DNA from: Comamonadaceae bacterium CG_4_10_14_3_um_filter_60_75
GTDB lineage: Bacteria > Pseudomonadota > Gammaproteobacteria > Burkholderiales > Burkholderiaceae_C
Length of the DNA stretch: 20,471 nt
Assembly: GCA_002784245.1 (NCBI GenBank)
Contig: PFKL01000171.1
Location: forward strand, 1-20,471
Direction: 5' to 3'
How positions within the stretch are numbered: position 1 is the first letter of the stretch; the number at the start of each line of letters is the position of its first letter. The position numbers were made by a program, and so were the translations under genes. Positions 14,273-20,471 of the stretch are shown in pieces. Below the pieces are notes generated by a model. That model was not told the origin of the DNA. It did no database searches and saw only the letters and a list, made by a program, of their open reading frames with translations.

Positions 14273-16261
14273 TTACACCAGCAACGCGTTGACGCGCTTG
14301 ACGTAAGCCGCCGGATCATCGGGCAGGCCGCCTTCAGCCAACAGCGCCTGGTCGAACAGAATGTGCGCCAGATCGTAGAAGTTGACCGAGCCGTCGAGCT
14401 TCTTCACCAGCGGGTGGTGCGGGTTGACCTCCAGCACCGGCTTGACTTCGGGCGCGGTCTGGCCCGCTTGCTTGAGCATGCGCGCCAGCTGGGTGCTCAT
14501 GCCGTGCTCTTGCACCACCAGGCAAGCAGGCGAGTCGACCAGGCGCGAGGTTACGCGCACGTCTTCAGCCTTGTCCTTGAGTGCCTCTTTGAGCGTGGCC
14601 AGCAGCGGCTTGAACGCTTCTGCGGCCTCTTCGGCGGCTTTCTTTTCGGCGTCGTCCTGCAGCTTGCCCAGATCGACAGCGCCTTTGGCCACGCTTTGCA
14701 GCGGCGTGCCGTCAAATTCGTGCACGTAGTTCAGCGCCCATTCGTCGACGCGGTCGGTCATCAGCAAGACTTCAATGCCCTTCTTTTTGAAGACTTCCAA
14801 CTGCGGGCTGTTCTTGGCCGCGGCCAGCGTGTCGGCGGTGATGTAGTAAATGGCTTGCTGGCCTTCTTTCATGCGTGCCTTGTAATCGGCAAAGCTCACA
14901 TTCACGCTGTCGGTGGTGCTGGAGGCAAAGCGCAGCAGCTTGGCAATGCGGTCCTTGTTGGCGTAGTCTTCGCCCAGGCCTTCTTTCAGCACTGCGCCAA
15001 ATTCGTTGTAGAACTTGGTGTATTTACCGACGTTTTTCTCTGCCTCGGCCTTTTCTTCGGCGGTTTGGACGTCGGTCACGCCGTCAGCCGCGGGGTTGGC
15101 TTCTGGCAACTTGTCATTTTTGGCCAGGTCTTCGAGCATGCCCAGCACGCGCTTGGTGCAGCCTTCGCGGATGGCTTTCACGTCGCGGCTTTCCTGCAGC
15201 AGTTCACGGCTCACGTTGAGCGGCAGGTCAGCGGAATCGACCACACCCTTGACAAAACGCAGGTAAGTCGGCAGCAGCGCCTCGGCATCGTCCATGATGA
15301 ACACGCGCTTCACATACAGCTTGACGCCAGCAGATTTTTCGCGGTTGTACAGGTCAAACGGCGCTTTGCCAGGGATGTAGAGCAACTGGGTGTATTCGGT
15401 GCTGCCCTCGACCCGGTTGTGGGTGTGCGCCAGTGGCGGTTCAAAGTCGTGGCTGATCTGTTTGTAGAACTCGTCGTACTGCTCTTGCGTCACATCTTTT
15501 TTGGCACGCGCCCAAATGGCGTTGGCCTTGTTGACGGTTTCCCATTCGCCGGTTTTGACCATGGCGCCGGGTTGGCGCCCGGCTTTTTCGTCATTGGGGT
15601 CAATCAGCTCGCCGTCTTTCCATTCCTCTTTTTCCATCAGGATCGGCAAGCTGATGTGGTCTGAATACTTGCTGATAACGCTTTTGAGCTTCCAGGCGGC
15701 GAGGTAGTCCTGCGCATCGTCGTTGAGGTGCAGGATCACGCTGGTGCCGCGCTCGGGCCGGGTGATGGCTTCCACTTCAAAGTTGCCGGCACCACCGCTG
15801 ATCCAGCGCACGCCCTCTTCAGCTTTCATGCCGGCGCGGCGCGATTCCACGGTGATCTTGTCGGCCACGATGAAGCCGCTATAAAAACCCACGCCGAATT
15901 GACCGATGAGTTGCGAGTCGGCTTTTTGGTCGCCACTCAACTTGCTCACAAAATCTTTGGTACCGCTTTTGGCAATGGTGCCCAGGTGGTCAATGGCCTC
16001 TTGCGTGCTCATGCCGATGCCGTTATCAGAAATGGTGAGTGTCTTGCCATCCTTGTCAAAGGTGACCTTGACCTTGAGCTCGGCGTCGCTTTCGTACAGA
16101 CCACTGTCATTGATGGCTTCAAAACGCAGCTTGTCGCAGGCATCTGACGCGTTGCTGATCAGCTCTCGCAGGAAAATTTCTTTGTTGGAATACAGCGAGT
16201 GGGTTACCAAATGCAGCAGTTGCGCCACTTCGGCTTGGAAGGAAAGAGTTTGTTTGGTCAT
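14273..16261 (-). CDS. htpG: HtpG, bacterial Hsp90 chaperone
   Basis: A 662-residue cytoplasmic ATP-driven chaperone dimer. The N-terminal GHKL ATPase is intact: LRELISNASDACDKLRF (31-47), DNGIGM (79-84), GTIAKSGTKDF and QLIGQFGVGFYSGF (about 117-130). The middle domain has the expected KLYVKRVFIMDD, FVKGVVDSADLPLNVSRELLQ and a catalytic-arginine region. The C-terminal dimerisation domain ends with NFYDLAHILFDQALLAEGGLPDDPAAYVKRVNALL. It is about 40 residues longer than the E. coli protein, mostly in middle-domain insertions such as ANPAADGVTDVQTAEEKAEAEKN. The start at 16261-16259 (MTKQTLSFQAEV) is the standard one. No Shine-Dalgarno precedes it; the leader just upstream is pyrimidine-rich (CTACCTCCATTTCC). 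A hairpin followed by a U-run lies 31 bp upstream and a heat-shock-like promoter further back. Confidence 0.97.
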   Translation of the reverse strand: MTKQTLSFQAEVAQLLHLVTHSLYSNKEIFLRELISNASDACDKLRFEAINDSGLYESDAELKVKVTFDKDGKTLTISDNGIGMSTQEAIDHLGTIAKSGTKDFVSKLSGDQKADSQLIGQFGVGFYSGFIVADKITVESRRAGMKAEEGVRWISGGAGNFEVEAITRPERGTSVILHLNDDAQDYLAAWKLKSVISKYSDHISLPILMEKEEWKDGELIDPNDEKAGRQPGAMVKTGEWETVNKANAIWARAKKDVTQEQYDEFYKQISHDFEPPLAHTHNRVEGSTEYTQLLYIPGKAPFDLYNREKSAGVKLYVKRVFIMDDAEALLPTYLRFVKGVVDSADLPLNVSRELLQESRDVKAIREGCTKRVLGMLEDLAKNDKLPEANPAADGVTDVQTAEEKAEAEKNVGKYTKFYNEFGAVLKEGLGEDYANKDRIAKLLRFASSTTDSVNVSFADYKARMKEGQQAIYYITADTLAAAKNSPQLEVFKKKGIEVLLMTDRVDEWALNYVHEFDGTPLQSVAKGAVDLGKLQDDAEKKAAEEAAEAFKPLLATLKEALKDKAEDVRVTSRLVDSPACLVVQEHGMSTQLARMLKQAGQTAPEVKPVLEVNPHHPLVKKLDGSVNFYDLAHILFDQALLAEGGLPDDPAAYVKRVNALLV

Positions 16262-16285
16262 GGAAATGGAGGTAGGGTCAAAACA

Positions 16286-16312
16286 ATAAAAACCAGCGAT
16301 CTGAATCGCTGG
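16286..16312 (-). terminator. Terminator-like hairpin in front of htpG
   Basis: On the minus strand CCAGCGAT-TCAG-ATCGCTGG (16312-16293) forms a perfect 8-bp stem with a 4-base loop and is followed directly by TTTTTATTGTTTT. This is a textbook intrinsic terminator. It should end the RluF-like/hydrolase transcript, whose last stop is 51 bp upstream. It is also only 31 bp before the htpG start codon, so any htpG promoter upstream of it would have to read through it. Confidence 0.85.
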
Positions 16313-16332
16313 AGCTCAAACACTGTCGCCCA

Positions 16333-16359
16333 GTTGTGGGCTGCACGGCAGATTTCAAG
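16333..16359 (-). promoter_or_regulatory. Possible sigma-32 promoter for htpG
   Basis: The minus strand reads CTTGAAA (16359-16353), a 12-bp spacer, then CCCACAAC (16340-16333). The -35 is perfect for sigma-32; the -10 departs from CCCCATNT. htpG is a classical sigma-32 gene. The predicted start site would be a few bases before the terminator-like hairpin, which makes the arrangement unusual. Confidence 0.5.
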
Positions 16360-16362
16360 AGC

Positions 16363-17595
16363 TCAACCCAGCCAGCGTTGCAGTTGGGTCGCGATTTGCG
16401 GGTCACCCAGCAGTTGCAGATGACCGGTGCGGTAGACAATCAATTGGTGCGCCGGCGCAAAGTGCAGGCAGCGCAAGGGATCATCGTGCTCCCCCAGCGC
16501 GCTGTGCAGCGGCACCAGGCCATCGCCGGTGAGGCGGTCAGCCACTGGGCTGCGCTTGCCAGCCAATGTGGCGGCCACCGCGTAGCAGTTCACGTTGGCT
16601 GGCAGCGGCACGGGGATTCTGCCGTCGGGCTGGCGCTGAAACCGGTCGCGGCCTTGCCAGTCGGCGTCGAGCAGCAGGCCATAGCGCAGGTCGGTGACAC
16701 CAGCGCTGCGCAGTTGGCCAAGTTTTGCCAACGGGCGGGTGTACGGCGTGCTGCCCAACAGCACGTCAACCCAGTTGCCCGCGCGCTCCAGCGGCGAACC
16801 GTGGTGCGGTGTGCCCAGAAAAACCACATTCTTCAGCAACCTGGGCCAGGCCTTGTCAGTTTGGTTGGCCGCATGCAAGGCGCTGCGCGTGATCAGCCCG
16901 CCCATGCTGTGCGCCAGCACCGAAAGTTCGGTCACTGGCACCGGCCATTGCGCCAGCAATTGGTTTAACTGGTGGTCCAGCGTGTGGCCGTTGTCAGACA
17001 CGTGCAGGCCCGAGTTGTAGCGCACATAGACCGGGGTGTAGCCCAGGGCCGTGCTCAGGGCGCTGGCGTGGTTGACCGACTGGCCTGCGCGTTGGCTGGT
17101 CCACTGCAGCTCGTTCATGCACAGGCCGTGGATGACGATCAGTACTTTGCCGGTCACCTGGCTGGTCTGTGGCGGTGCGCGCCAGTCCAGCACCTGGCCT
17201 GTCAGGCGCAGCGCCATGGGTGTGGCCAGCGGGTTGCCGCTGGCCTGCAGACGGTCGCCCATCACCCCGTTCAGCGCCGCGACAACCGCAGCACGCTCGG
17301 GCGATTCTTCACCCTGGCCCTCCAGCCGCTGCAACAAGGGCTCCAGCCTGGTCAAGGCGGCAACGACGCCTTGACCCACCAGTCGGGAAACACCGTGAAT
17401 ACTTTGGTAAATCAGCCCGGTCAGGCCGCGTGTTTGTTCCGGGCTGGCACCAGCGGGCGCGCCCAGCGTGCGCCAGACGGATTGGTGCACGCCTTCGGCC
17501 ATGGACGTGATGGCGTGGGTGGCTTGGGTGGCCAGCAACGCTGCGGCGCGCAGGTCGGTGGCGCGCAGGTGGTGGTTTGGCTCAGAATTTTTCAT
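16363..17595 (-). CDS. Lipase/esterase-like alpha/beta hydrolase
   Basis: A 410-residue hydrolase. A helical N-terminal region (about 1-140) of unknown role precedes an alpha/beta-hydrolase core. The core starts KVLIVIHGLCMNELQW (oxyanion HG at 156-157) and has the nucleophile elbow AHSMGG with Ser230. A likely acid is Asp358 in TGDGLVPLHSALG and a likely base is His392 in YRTGHLQLL. VVFLGTPHHGSPLERAGNWVD is typical of PGAP1/triacylglycerol-lipase-like proteins. No signal peptide or membrane span is evident, so it is probably cytoplasmic. Its start lies inside the end of the RluF-like gene (14-bp overlap), implying translational coupling, and a strong terminator follows its stop. Substrate unknown; esterase or polyhydroxyalkanoate-type activity cannot be separated by eye. 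Confidence 0.85.
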   Translation of the reverse strand: MKNSEPNHHLRATDLRAAALLATQATHAITSMAEGVHQSVWRTLGAPAGASPEQTRGLTGLIYQSIHGVSRLVGQGVVAALTRLEPLLQRLEGQGEESPERAAVVAALNGVMGDRLQASGNPLATPMALRLTGQVLDWRAPPQTSQVTGKVLIVIHGLCMNELQWTSQRAGQSVNHASALSTALGYTPVYVRYNSGLHVSDNGHTLDHQLNQLLAQWPVPVTELSVLAHSMGGLITRSALHAANQTDKAWPRLLKNVVFLGTPHHGSPLERAGNWVDVLLGSTPYTRPLAKLGQLRSAGVTDLRYGLLLDADWQGRDRFQRQPDGRIPVPLPANVNCYAVAATLAGKRSPVADRLTGDGLVPLHSALGEHDDPLRCLHFAPAHQLIVYRTGHLQLLGDPQIATQLQRWLG

Positions 17596-18550
17596 GCGGA
17601 GCCAGATAGCGCCATTGCCCCACGGGCAGGTTGCCCAGCATCACGCGGCCAATGCGCACGCGCTTCAAACCCACCACCTTCAGGCCGACTTGTTCGCACA
17701 TGCGCCGGATCTGGCGCTTTTTGCCCTCTTTCAGTACAAAGCGCAACTGCTCGGGGTTTTGCCACTCGACTTGGGCTGGCTGCAAGGCCTGGCCGTCGAG
17801 CTTGAGGCCGTGGCGCAACAGCGCGAGCTTTTCAGCCGGGAACACCGACTGCACGTCCTGGCTGATGGGGTCATCGTCGTCGATGCGGCTCAGCTGCGTG
17901 GGCGCTGCCGGGCGGGCGCGCACGCCGGGTGCAGCGGCGTAGGTGGCCGCTGCCGAATCGGCCGCTGCCGGGTTGGCGACACCGGTGTAGACGACACGCA
18001 CCAGGTATTCCTTTTCCATGCTGGCGTCTTCGCCGATCAACTGGCGCGCGACCCGGCCGTCTTGAGTGAGCACCAGCAAGCCAGTGGAATCAATGTCCAA
18101 CCGACCGGCAGGCACCAAGCTTTTGAGCTGGCTGGGGTGAAAGAAAAAGCGCGCGTTGTCCTCAGCCCAGCGGTTTTGCGGCTGCACCAGCGTGATGGCG
18201 GGCTGGTGGCCGTCTTCGGCCTGGCCGCTGACCAGGCCCAGGGGCTTGTTGATCAGCACCGTGACCTGTTTGGCTTGCTGGCCTTGCGCCTGTTTGTCAA
18301 TCTCGATCTTCACGTCAGGCGCCACCTGCATGCCCATTTCCGCCACGCGACCGTTGACCTTGACCCAGCCCTTGGCGATCCAGTCGTCCGCCTCGCGGCG
18401 CGAGGCCAGGCCGAGCTCGGCCATGCGCTTGTTCAGCCGCAAGGTGCCGCCCGCGCCATAGGCTGCGGTATTGGTTTGGCCAGCGGGGATGGGCGCTTTG
18501 GGCGCAGGTGGCGCGGCGCGGCGGAAGACGGATTTGGGCGTGTCGGACAT
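17582..18550 (-). CDS. rluF: RluF-like 23S rRNA pseudouridine synthase
   Basis: This 322-residue RNA-modifying enzyme of the RsuA/RluB/RluE/RluF family converts uridine to pseudouridine in rRNA. An N-terminal S4 RNA-binding domain (LRLNKRMAELGLASRREADDWIAKGWVKVNG, about 37-67) is followed by VTVLINKPLGLVSG and the catalytic motif AGRLDIDSTGLLVLTQDG, with Asp152 as nucleophile. KKRQIRRMCEQVGLKVVGLKRVRIGRVMLGNLPVGQWRYL (277-315) is the conserved C-terminal block. The EKEYLV and RQIRRMCE wording is closest to RluF. An Ala/Pro-rich insert (about 190-220, NPAAADSAAATYAAAPGVRARPAAP) interrupts the core and looks like a flexible loop. The ATG at 18550-18548 starts MSDTPKSVFRR; the first 35 residues are a disordered basic tail. 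It overlaps the hydrolase gene downstream. Confidence 0.88.
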   Translation of the reverse strand: MSDTPKSVFRRAAPPAPKAPIPAGQTNTAAYGAGGTLRLNKRMAELGLASRREADDWIAKGWVKVNGRVAEMGMQVAPDVKIEIDKQAQGQQAKQVTVLINKPLGLVSGQAEDGHQPAITLVQPQNRWAEDNARFFFHPSQLKSLVPAGRLDIDSTGLLVLTQDGRVARQLIGEDASMEKEYLVRVVYTGVANPAAADSAAATYAAAPGVRARPAAPTQLSRIDDDDPISQDVQSVFPAEKLALLRHGLKLDGQALQPAQVEWQNPEQLRFVLKEGKKRQIRRMCEQVGLKVVGLKRVRIGRVMLGNLPVGQWRYLAPHEKF

Positions 18551-18567
18551 GTTGCTATTTTAGTTGT

Positions 18568-18608
18568 AGCTAATTGCGCTTATTTTACAAGGGCGAGGGG
18601 CCTGTTTT
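18568..18608. repeat. Diverged repeat C, copy 4
   Basis: AGCTAATTGCGCTTATTTTACAAGG, then GCGAGGGGCCTGTTTT, matches the repeat C pattern (AGCT, TGCGCTT, AAGGGC, GAGGCC) and is closest to the 14207 copy. It fills the gap between the Crp/Fnr gene stop (18611) and the RluF-like start. Confidence 0.65.
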
Positions 18609-18610
18609 AT

Positions 18611-19321
18611 TTACAGAAAAAGGCTATTGCGCAGGGCCTGCAAATCCATCACCCGCAATCCCCCGTACTCCACCGCAATGGCGCCATGCGCGCTGAGGGT
18701 GGTCAGCGCCTGGTTGACCCGCTGGCGCGACAACCCGACCAGGTACGCCAGCTCTTGCTGGGTGATGCGCAGCACCGCGCCCAGGCCGGGGTAGAGCACC
18801 GGGTTGAACAGCGCGGCCAGGCTGCGCGCGACGCGGATGTCGGGGTTGGTCATGCGGTCAATCTCGCGCGCGGCAATGAACTGGCCCAGCCGTTCGTTGA
18901 GCTGCTTCATCACAAAGCGGTTAAACCCGATCGAGTGGTCCAGCAGCCAATGAAACGTGTCAACGTGCAGACCTGCCACCATGCTCTTGCGCAACGCCTG
19001 AATGTTGTAGCGGTACACCTCGCGCTTGAGCGCGGTGCCTTCGCCGAACCAGCCACCTGGGGGCACACCGGTGAAAGTCATCGTCTGGCCGTCGGCGTTG
19101 TCGGTGCTCATCTTCAGCAGGCCGTCGATCACCCCAAACCAATAGGTCACCGGTCGGCCCGTGCGGCAGAGGTAATCGCCCGGATTCGCGTCGGTCACCT
19201 TGAGGTCGTCGGTGGCGCGTTCGCGTTCGTCTTCAGACAGCAATTTGTACCATGGGATGACAGCCAATTCGGCCTCGGTCAGCGGGCGACGGCGTTGGAA
19301 AAGTGTGGCATCTTGTGGCAT
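18611..19321 (-). CDS. Crp/Fnr-family transcription regulator
   Basis: A 236-residue DNA-binding regulator. An N-terminal cyclic-nucleotide-binding-like beta barrel (about 40-130: ANPGDYLCRTGRPVTYWFGVIDGLLKMSTDNADGQTMTFTGVPPGGWFGEGTAL) leads through a dimer helix to a winged helix. The HTH is RITQQELAYLVGLSRQRVNQALTTLSAHGAI (186-216), with the recognition helix in SRQRVNQAL. The N-terminal cysteine cluster of oxygen-sensing Fnr is missing, and the cAMP-contact residues of Crp are not clearly conserved, so its ligand is unknown. I prefer the ATG at 19321-19319, which has CAGGA seven bases upstream; a GTG ten codons earlier (19351) is possible. It diverges from the acyl-CoA synthetase gene, and a matching palindrome lies between them, suggesting control of that gene and perhaps itself. 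Confidence 0.9.
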   Translation of the reverse strand: MPQDATLFQRRRPLTEAELAVIPWYKLLSEDERERATDDLKVTDANPGDYLCRTGRPVTYWFGVIDGLLKMSTDNADGQTMTFTGVPPGGWFGEGTALKREVYRYNIQALRKSMVAGLHVDTFHWLLDHSIGFNRFVMKQLNERLGQFIAAREIDRMTNPDIRVARSLAALFNPVLYPGLGAVLRITQQELAYLVGLSRQRVNQALTTLSAHGAIAVEYGGLRVMDLQALRNSLFL

Positions 19322-19370
19322 GGACGGATCCTGGCGTAACAGGGAAAACACCTAGCCAGAAACGGCCAGA

Positions 19371-19388
19371 TTGTCGTCCAAACGACAA
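19371..19388. promoter_or_regulatory. Crp/Fnr-type operator palindrome
   Basis: TTGTCGTCCAAACGACAA has perfect 7-bp arms (TTGTCGT/ACGACAA) around four central bases. Size and symmetry match Crp/Fnr-family sites (compare Fnr TTGAT-N4-ATCAA). It lies 50 bp upstream of the regulator's ATG and 92 bp upstream of the acyl-CoA synthetase ATG. Confidence 0.7.
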
Positions 19389-19396
19389 CCTAGCGT

Positions 19397-19463
19397 CAAA
19401 TCAGGTTCTATCATCGCGGCCACAACAGCAGGTGCCAACCCGGTGTGGGCCTGACCTGATTTG
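19397..19463. repeat. 10-bp inverted repeat in the acyl-CoA synthetase leader
   Basis: CAAATCAGGT (19397-19406) is perfectly complementary to ACCTGATTTG (19454-19463), with 47 bp between. The right arm ends against GGAGA, the likely ribosome-binding region of the synthetase. It could be a paired regulator site or, if transcription began further upstream, a leader stem. Confidence 0.5.
19409..19414 (+). promoter_or_regulatory. Candidate -10 box of the acyl-CoA synthetase gene
   Basis: TATCAT is a 5/6 match to TATAAT with no good -35 box at the proper distance. If transcription starts near 19421, the operator centre (19379.5) falls at about -41.5, the standard class II position for Crp/Fnr activators, which can replace a -35 box. 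Confidence 0.5.
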
Positions 19464-19479
19464 GAGACAAGGCAACGCA

Positions 19480-20471
19480 ATGCAAACGACTTTTCCGCAA
19501 CTCTTGTTGAACCATGCCAGCCAGCGGCCCACGGGCACGGCCATGCGTGAAAAAGAATACGGCATCTGGCAGGCAATGACCTGGCAGGACATGGCGGTGT
19601 TGGTGGAGCACCTCGCCTGTGGCCTGCACCAGGCCGGCTTGCGCCAGCACGACCATATGATTCTCATCGGCGCCAACCGCCCCCGGCTGTACGCCACCAT
19701 GCTGGCGGTGCAGTCGCTGGGTGCGGTACCGATCGCGCTGTACCAGGACGCCGCCGCGCTGGAATGCGTGTTTCCGATCAACAACGCCGAGGTCTGCTAC
19801 GCGTTTGCCGAAGACCAGGAGCAAGTGGACAAACTGCTCGAGATTCGCGAGCAATGCCCGCAACTGGCGCATGTTTATTTTGATGATCCGCGCGGCTTGC
19901 GCAGCTACGACGAGCCAGGCTTGCAGCCGCTTGACGACCTGATCGCCGAGGGCAAAGCATTTGCTGCGCAGGACAGCGGTTTTTTCAAGGCGGCGGTCGT
20001 CAAGGTCCAGCCCGACGATGTGGCGGCGATGTTTTTTACCTCGGGCACCACCGGCAACCCCAAGGGCGTGGTGCACACCCATGACAGCCTGCTCAACCGC
20101 GCCCGCGCCGGGGCTGAATTTGACAAGCTCACCCACGAAGAAGACGTGCTGGCCTATTTGCCGCCAGCCTGGATCGGGCAGAACATTTTTTCGTATGCGC
20201 AGTGGCTCTCGTGCGGCTATGTGGTGAACTGCCCCGAAGACGCCTCCACCGTCAATATCGACCTGAAAGAAATTGGCCCGACGTACTACTTTGCGCCGCC
20301 GCGGGTATTTGAGGGCATGCTCACCACGGTCATGATCCGCATGGAAGACGCGGGTGCGCTAAAGCGCGGCATGTTCAAGTATTTCATGGACATGGCCAAA
20401 AAGGTCGGCCCCAAGCTCATGGACGGCGAGAGCGTTGGCTTTGGCGATCGTGTCCTGTATGCCCTGGGCAA
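19480..20471 (+). CDS. AMP-forming acyl-CoA synthetase (fatty-acid-CoA ligase type), partial
   Basis: The first 330 codons of an adenylate-forming enzyme that activates a carboxylic acid with ATP and joins it to CoA; the gene runs off the right edge. The phosphate-binding motif FTSGTTGNPKGVVHTH starts at about residue 186, and LPPAWIGQNIFSYAQWLSCGYVV and PTYYFAPPRVFEGML are typical of long-chain acyl-CoA ligases (FadD15/AMP-binding group). The N-terminal QLLLNHASQRPTGTAMREKEYGIWQAMTWQDM fits the same group. The C-terminal adenylation motifs are outside the window. The ATG at 19480 has AAGG and GGAGA upstream. It diverges from a Crp/Fnr-type regulator with a palindrome between them, so it is probably regulated by it. 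In Burkholderiales such ligases often precede branched-chain-type ABC transporters; that cannot be seen here. Substrate unknown. Confidence 0.9.
   Translation, partial: MQTTFPQLLLNHASQRPTGTAMREKEYGIWQAMTWQDMAVLVEHLACGLHQAGLRQHDHMILIGANRPRLYATMLAVQSLGAVPIALYQDAAALECVFPINNAEVCYAFAEDQEQVDKLLEIREQCPQLAHVYFDDPRGLRSYDEPGLQPLDDLIAEGKAFAAQDSGFFKAAVVKVQPDDVAAMFFTSGTTGNPKGVVHTHDSLLNRARAGAEFDKLTHEEDVLAYLPPAWIGQNIFSYAQWLSCGYVVNCPEDASTVNIDLKEIGPTYYFAPPRVFEGMLTTVMIRMEDAGALKRGMFKYFMDMAKKVGPKLMDGESVGFGDRVLYALG

Noticed and set aside
14213..15664. Long plus-strand open frame of 483 codons
   Set aside because: It is antisense to htpG, which is certain; the frame has no family features.
17468..19339. Long plus-strand open frame of 623 codons
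   Set aside because: It runs antisense through the RluF-like and Crp/Fnr genes and shows no recognisable domain.
19322..19351. GTG start ten codons upstream for the Crp/Fnr gene
   Set aside because: The ATG at 19321 has a CAGGA seven bases upstream. The GTG cannot be excluded but is less likely.

Overview
The window looks like chromosomal DNA of a high-GC betaproteobacterium, most likely Burkholderiales of the Comamonadaceae (Rhodoferax/Polaromonas type). The grounds are protein style (LolD, NodI/NodJ, SrkA, RluF and HtpG relatives), the gene mix, and a short dispersed repeat of the form AGCTGCT...AAGGGCTAGAGGCC that I associate with this family. The taxonomic call is inference. I see no rRNA, tRNA, CRISPR array, transposase, integrase or phage gene.

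Layout. 1-187 is the start of purT (minus). 188-702 is gene-free and filled with two abutting palindromic repeat elements (A and B). 703-3862 is a minus-strand three-gene exporter (membrane fusion protein, FtsX/MacB-type permease, LolD-type ATPase). Only 39 bp away and head-to-head is a NodI/NodJ-type ABC-2 exporter (3902-5676). A GMC flavin oxidoreductase (5924-7513, minus) faces away from an unusual 850-residue GspE/PilB-like ATPase (7671-10223, plus). That gene overlaps by 8 bp a broken srkA kinase gene (10216-11233), which carries a short dispersed repeat where its catalytic loop should be.

11234-11524 holds a second copy of repeat A. Next come a small heat-shock protein (minus) with a near-ideal sigma-32 promoter, a fused phosphotransferase/P-loop kinase gene (plus), a fragment of repeat B, an exported FKBP isomerase (minus) and htpG (minus). 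The htpG leader carries a terminator-like hairpin. 16363-18550 holds an overlapping pair (RluF-like pseudouridine synthase, then a lipase-like hydrolase). Finally a Crp/Fnr-type regulator (minus) diverges from a fatty-acyl-CoA synthetase (plus, cut by the window end). Their intergenic region has a perfect Crp/Fnr-style palindrome placed at about -41.5 of a candidate promoter.

Most genes are ordinary accessory or housekeeping genes and do not form one large system. The middle has a protein-quality and stress theme (Hsp20, HtpG, FKBP, SrkA remnant). The strongest unexplained signals are in the non-coding and repeat DNA: a 208-bp repeat whose paired positions suggest a structured minus-strand RNA; a 39-bp repeat read in the same codon phase inside two unrelated genes, one of which it helps to destroy; and the htpG leader hairpin.
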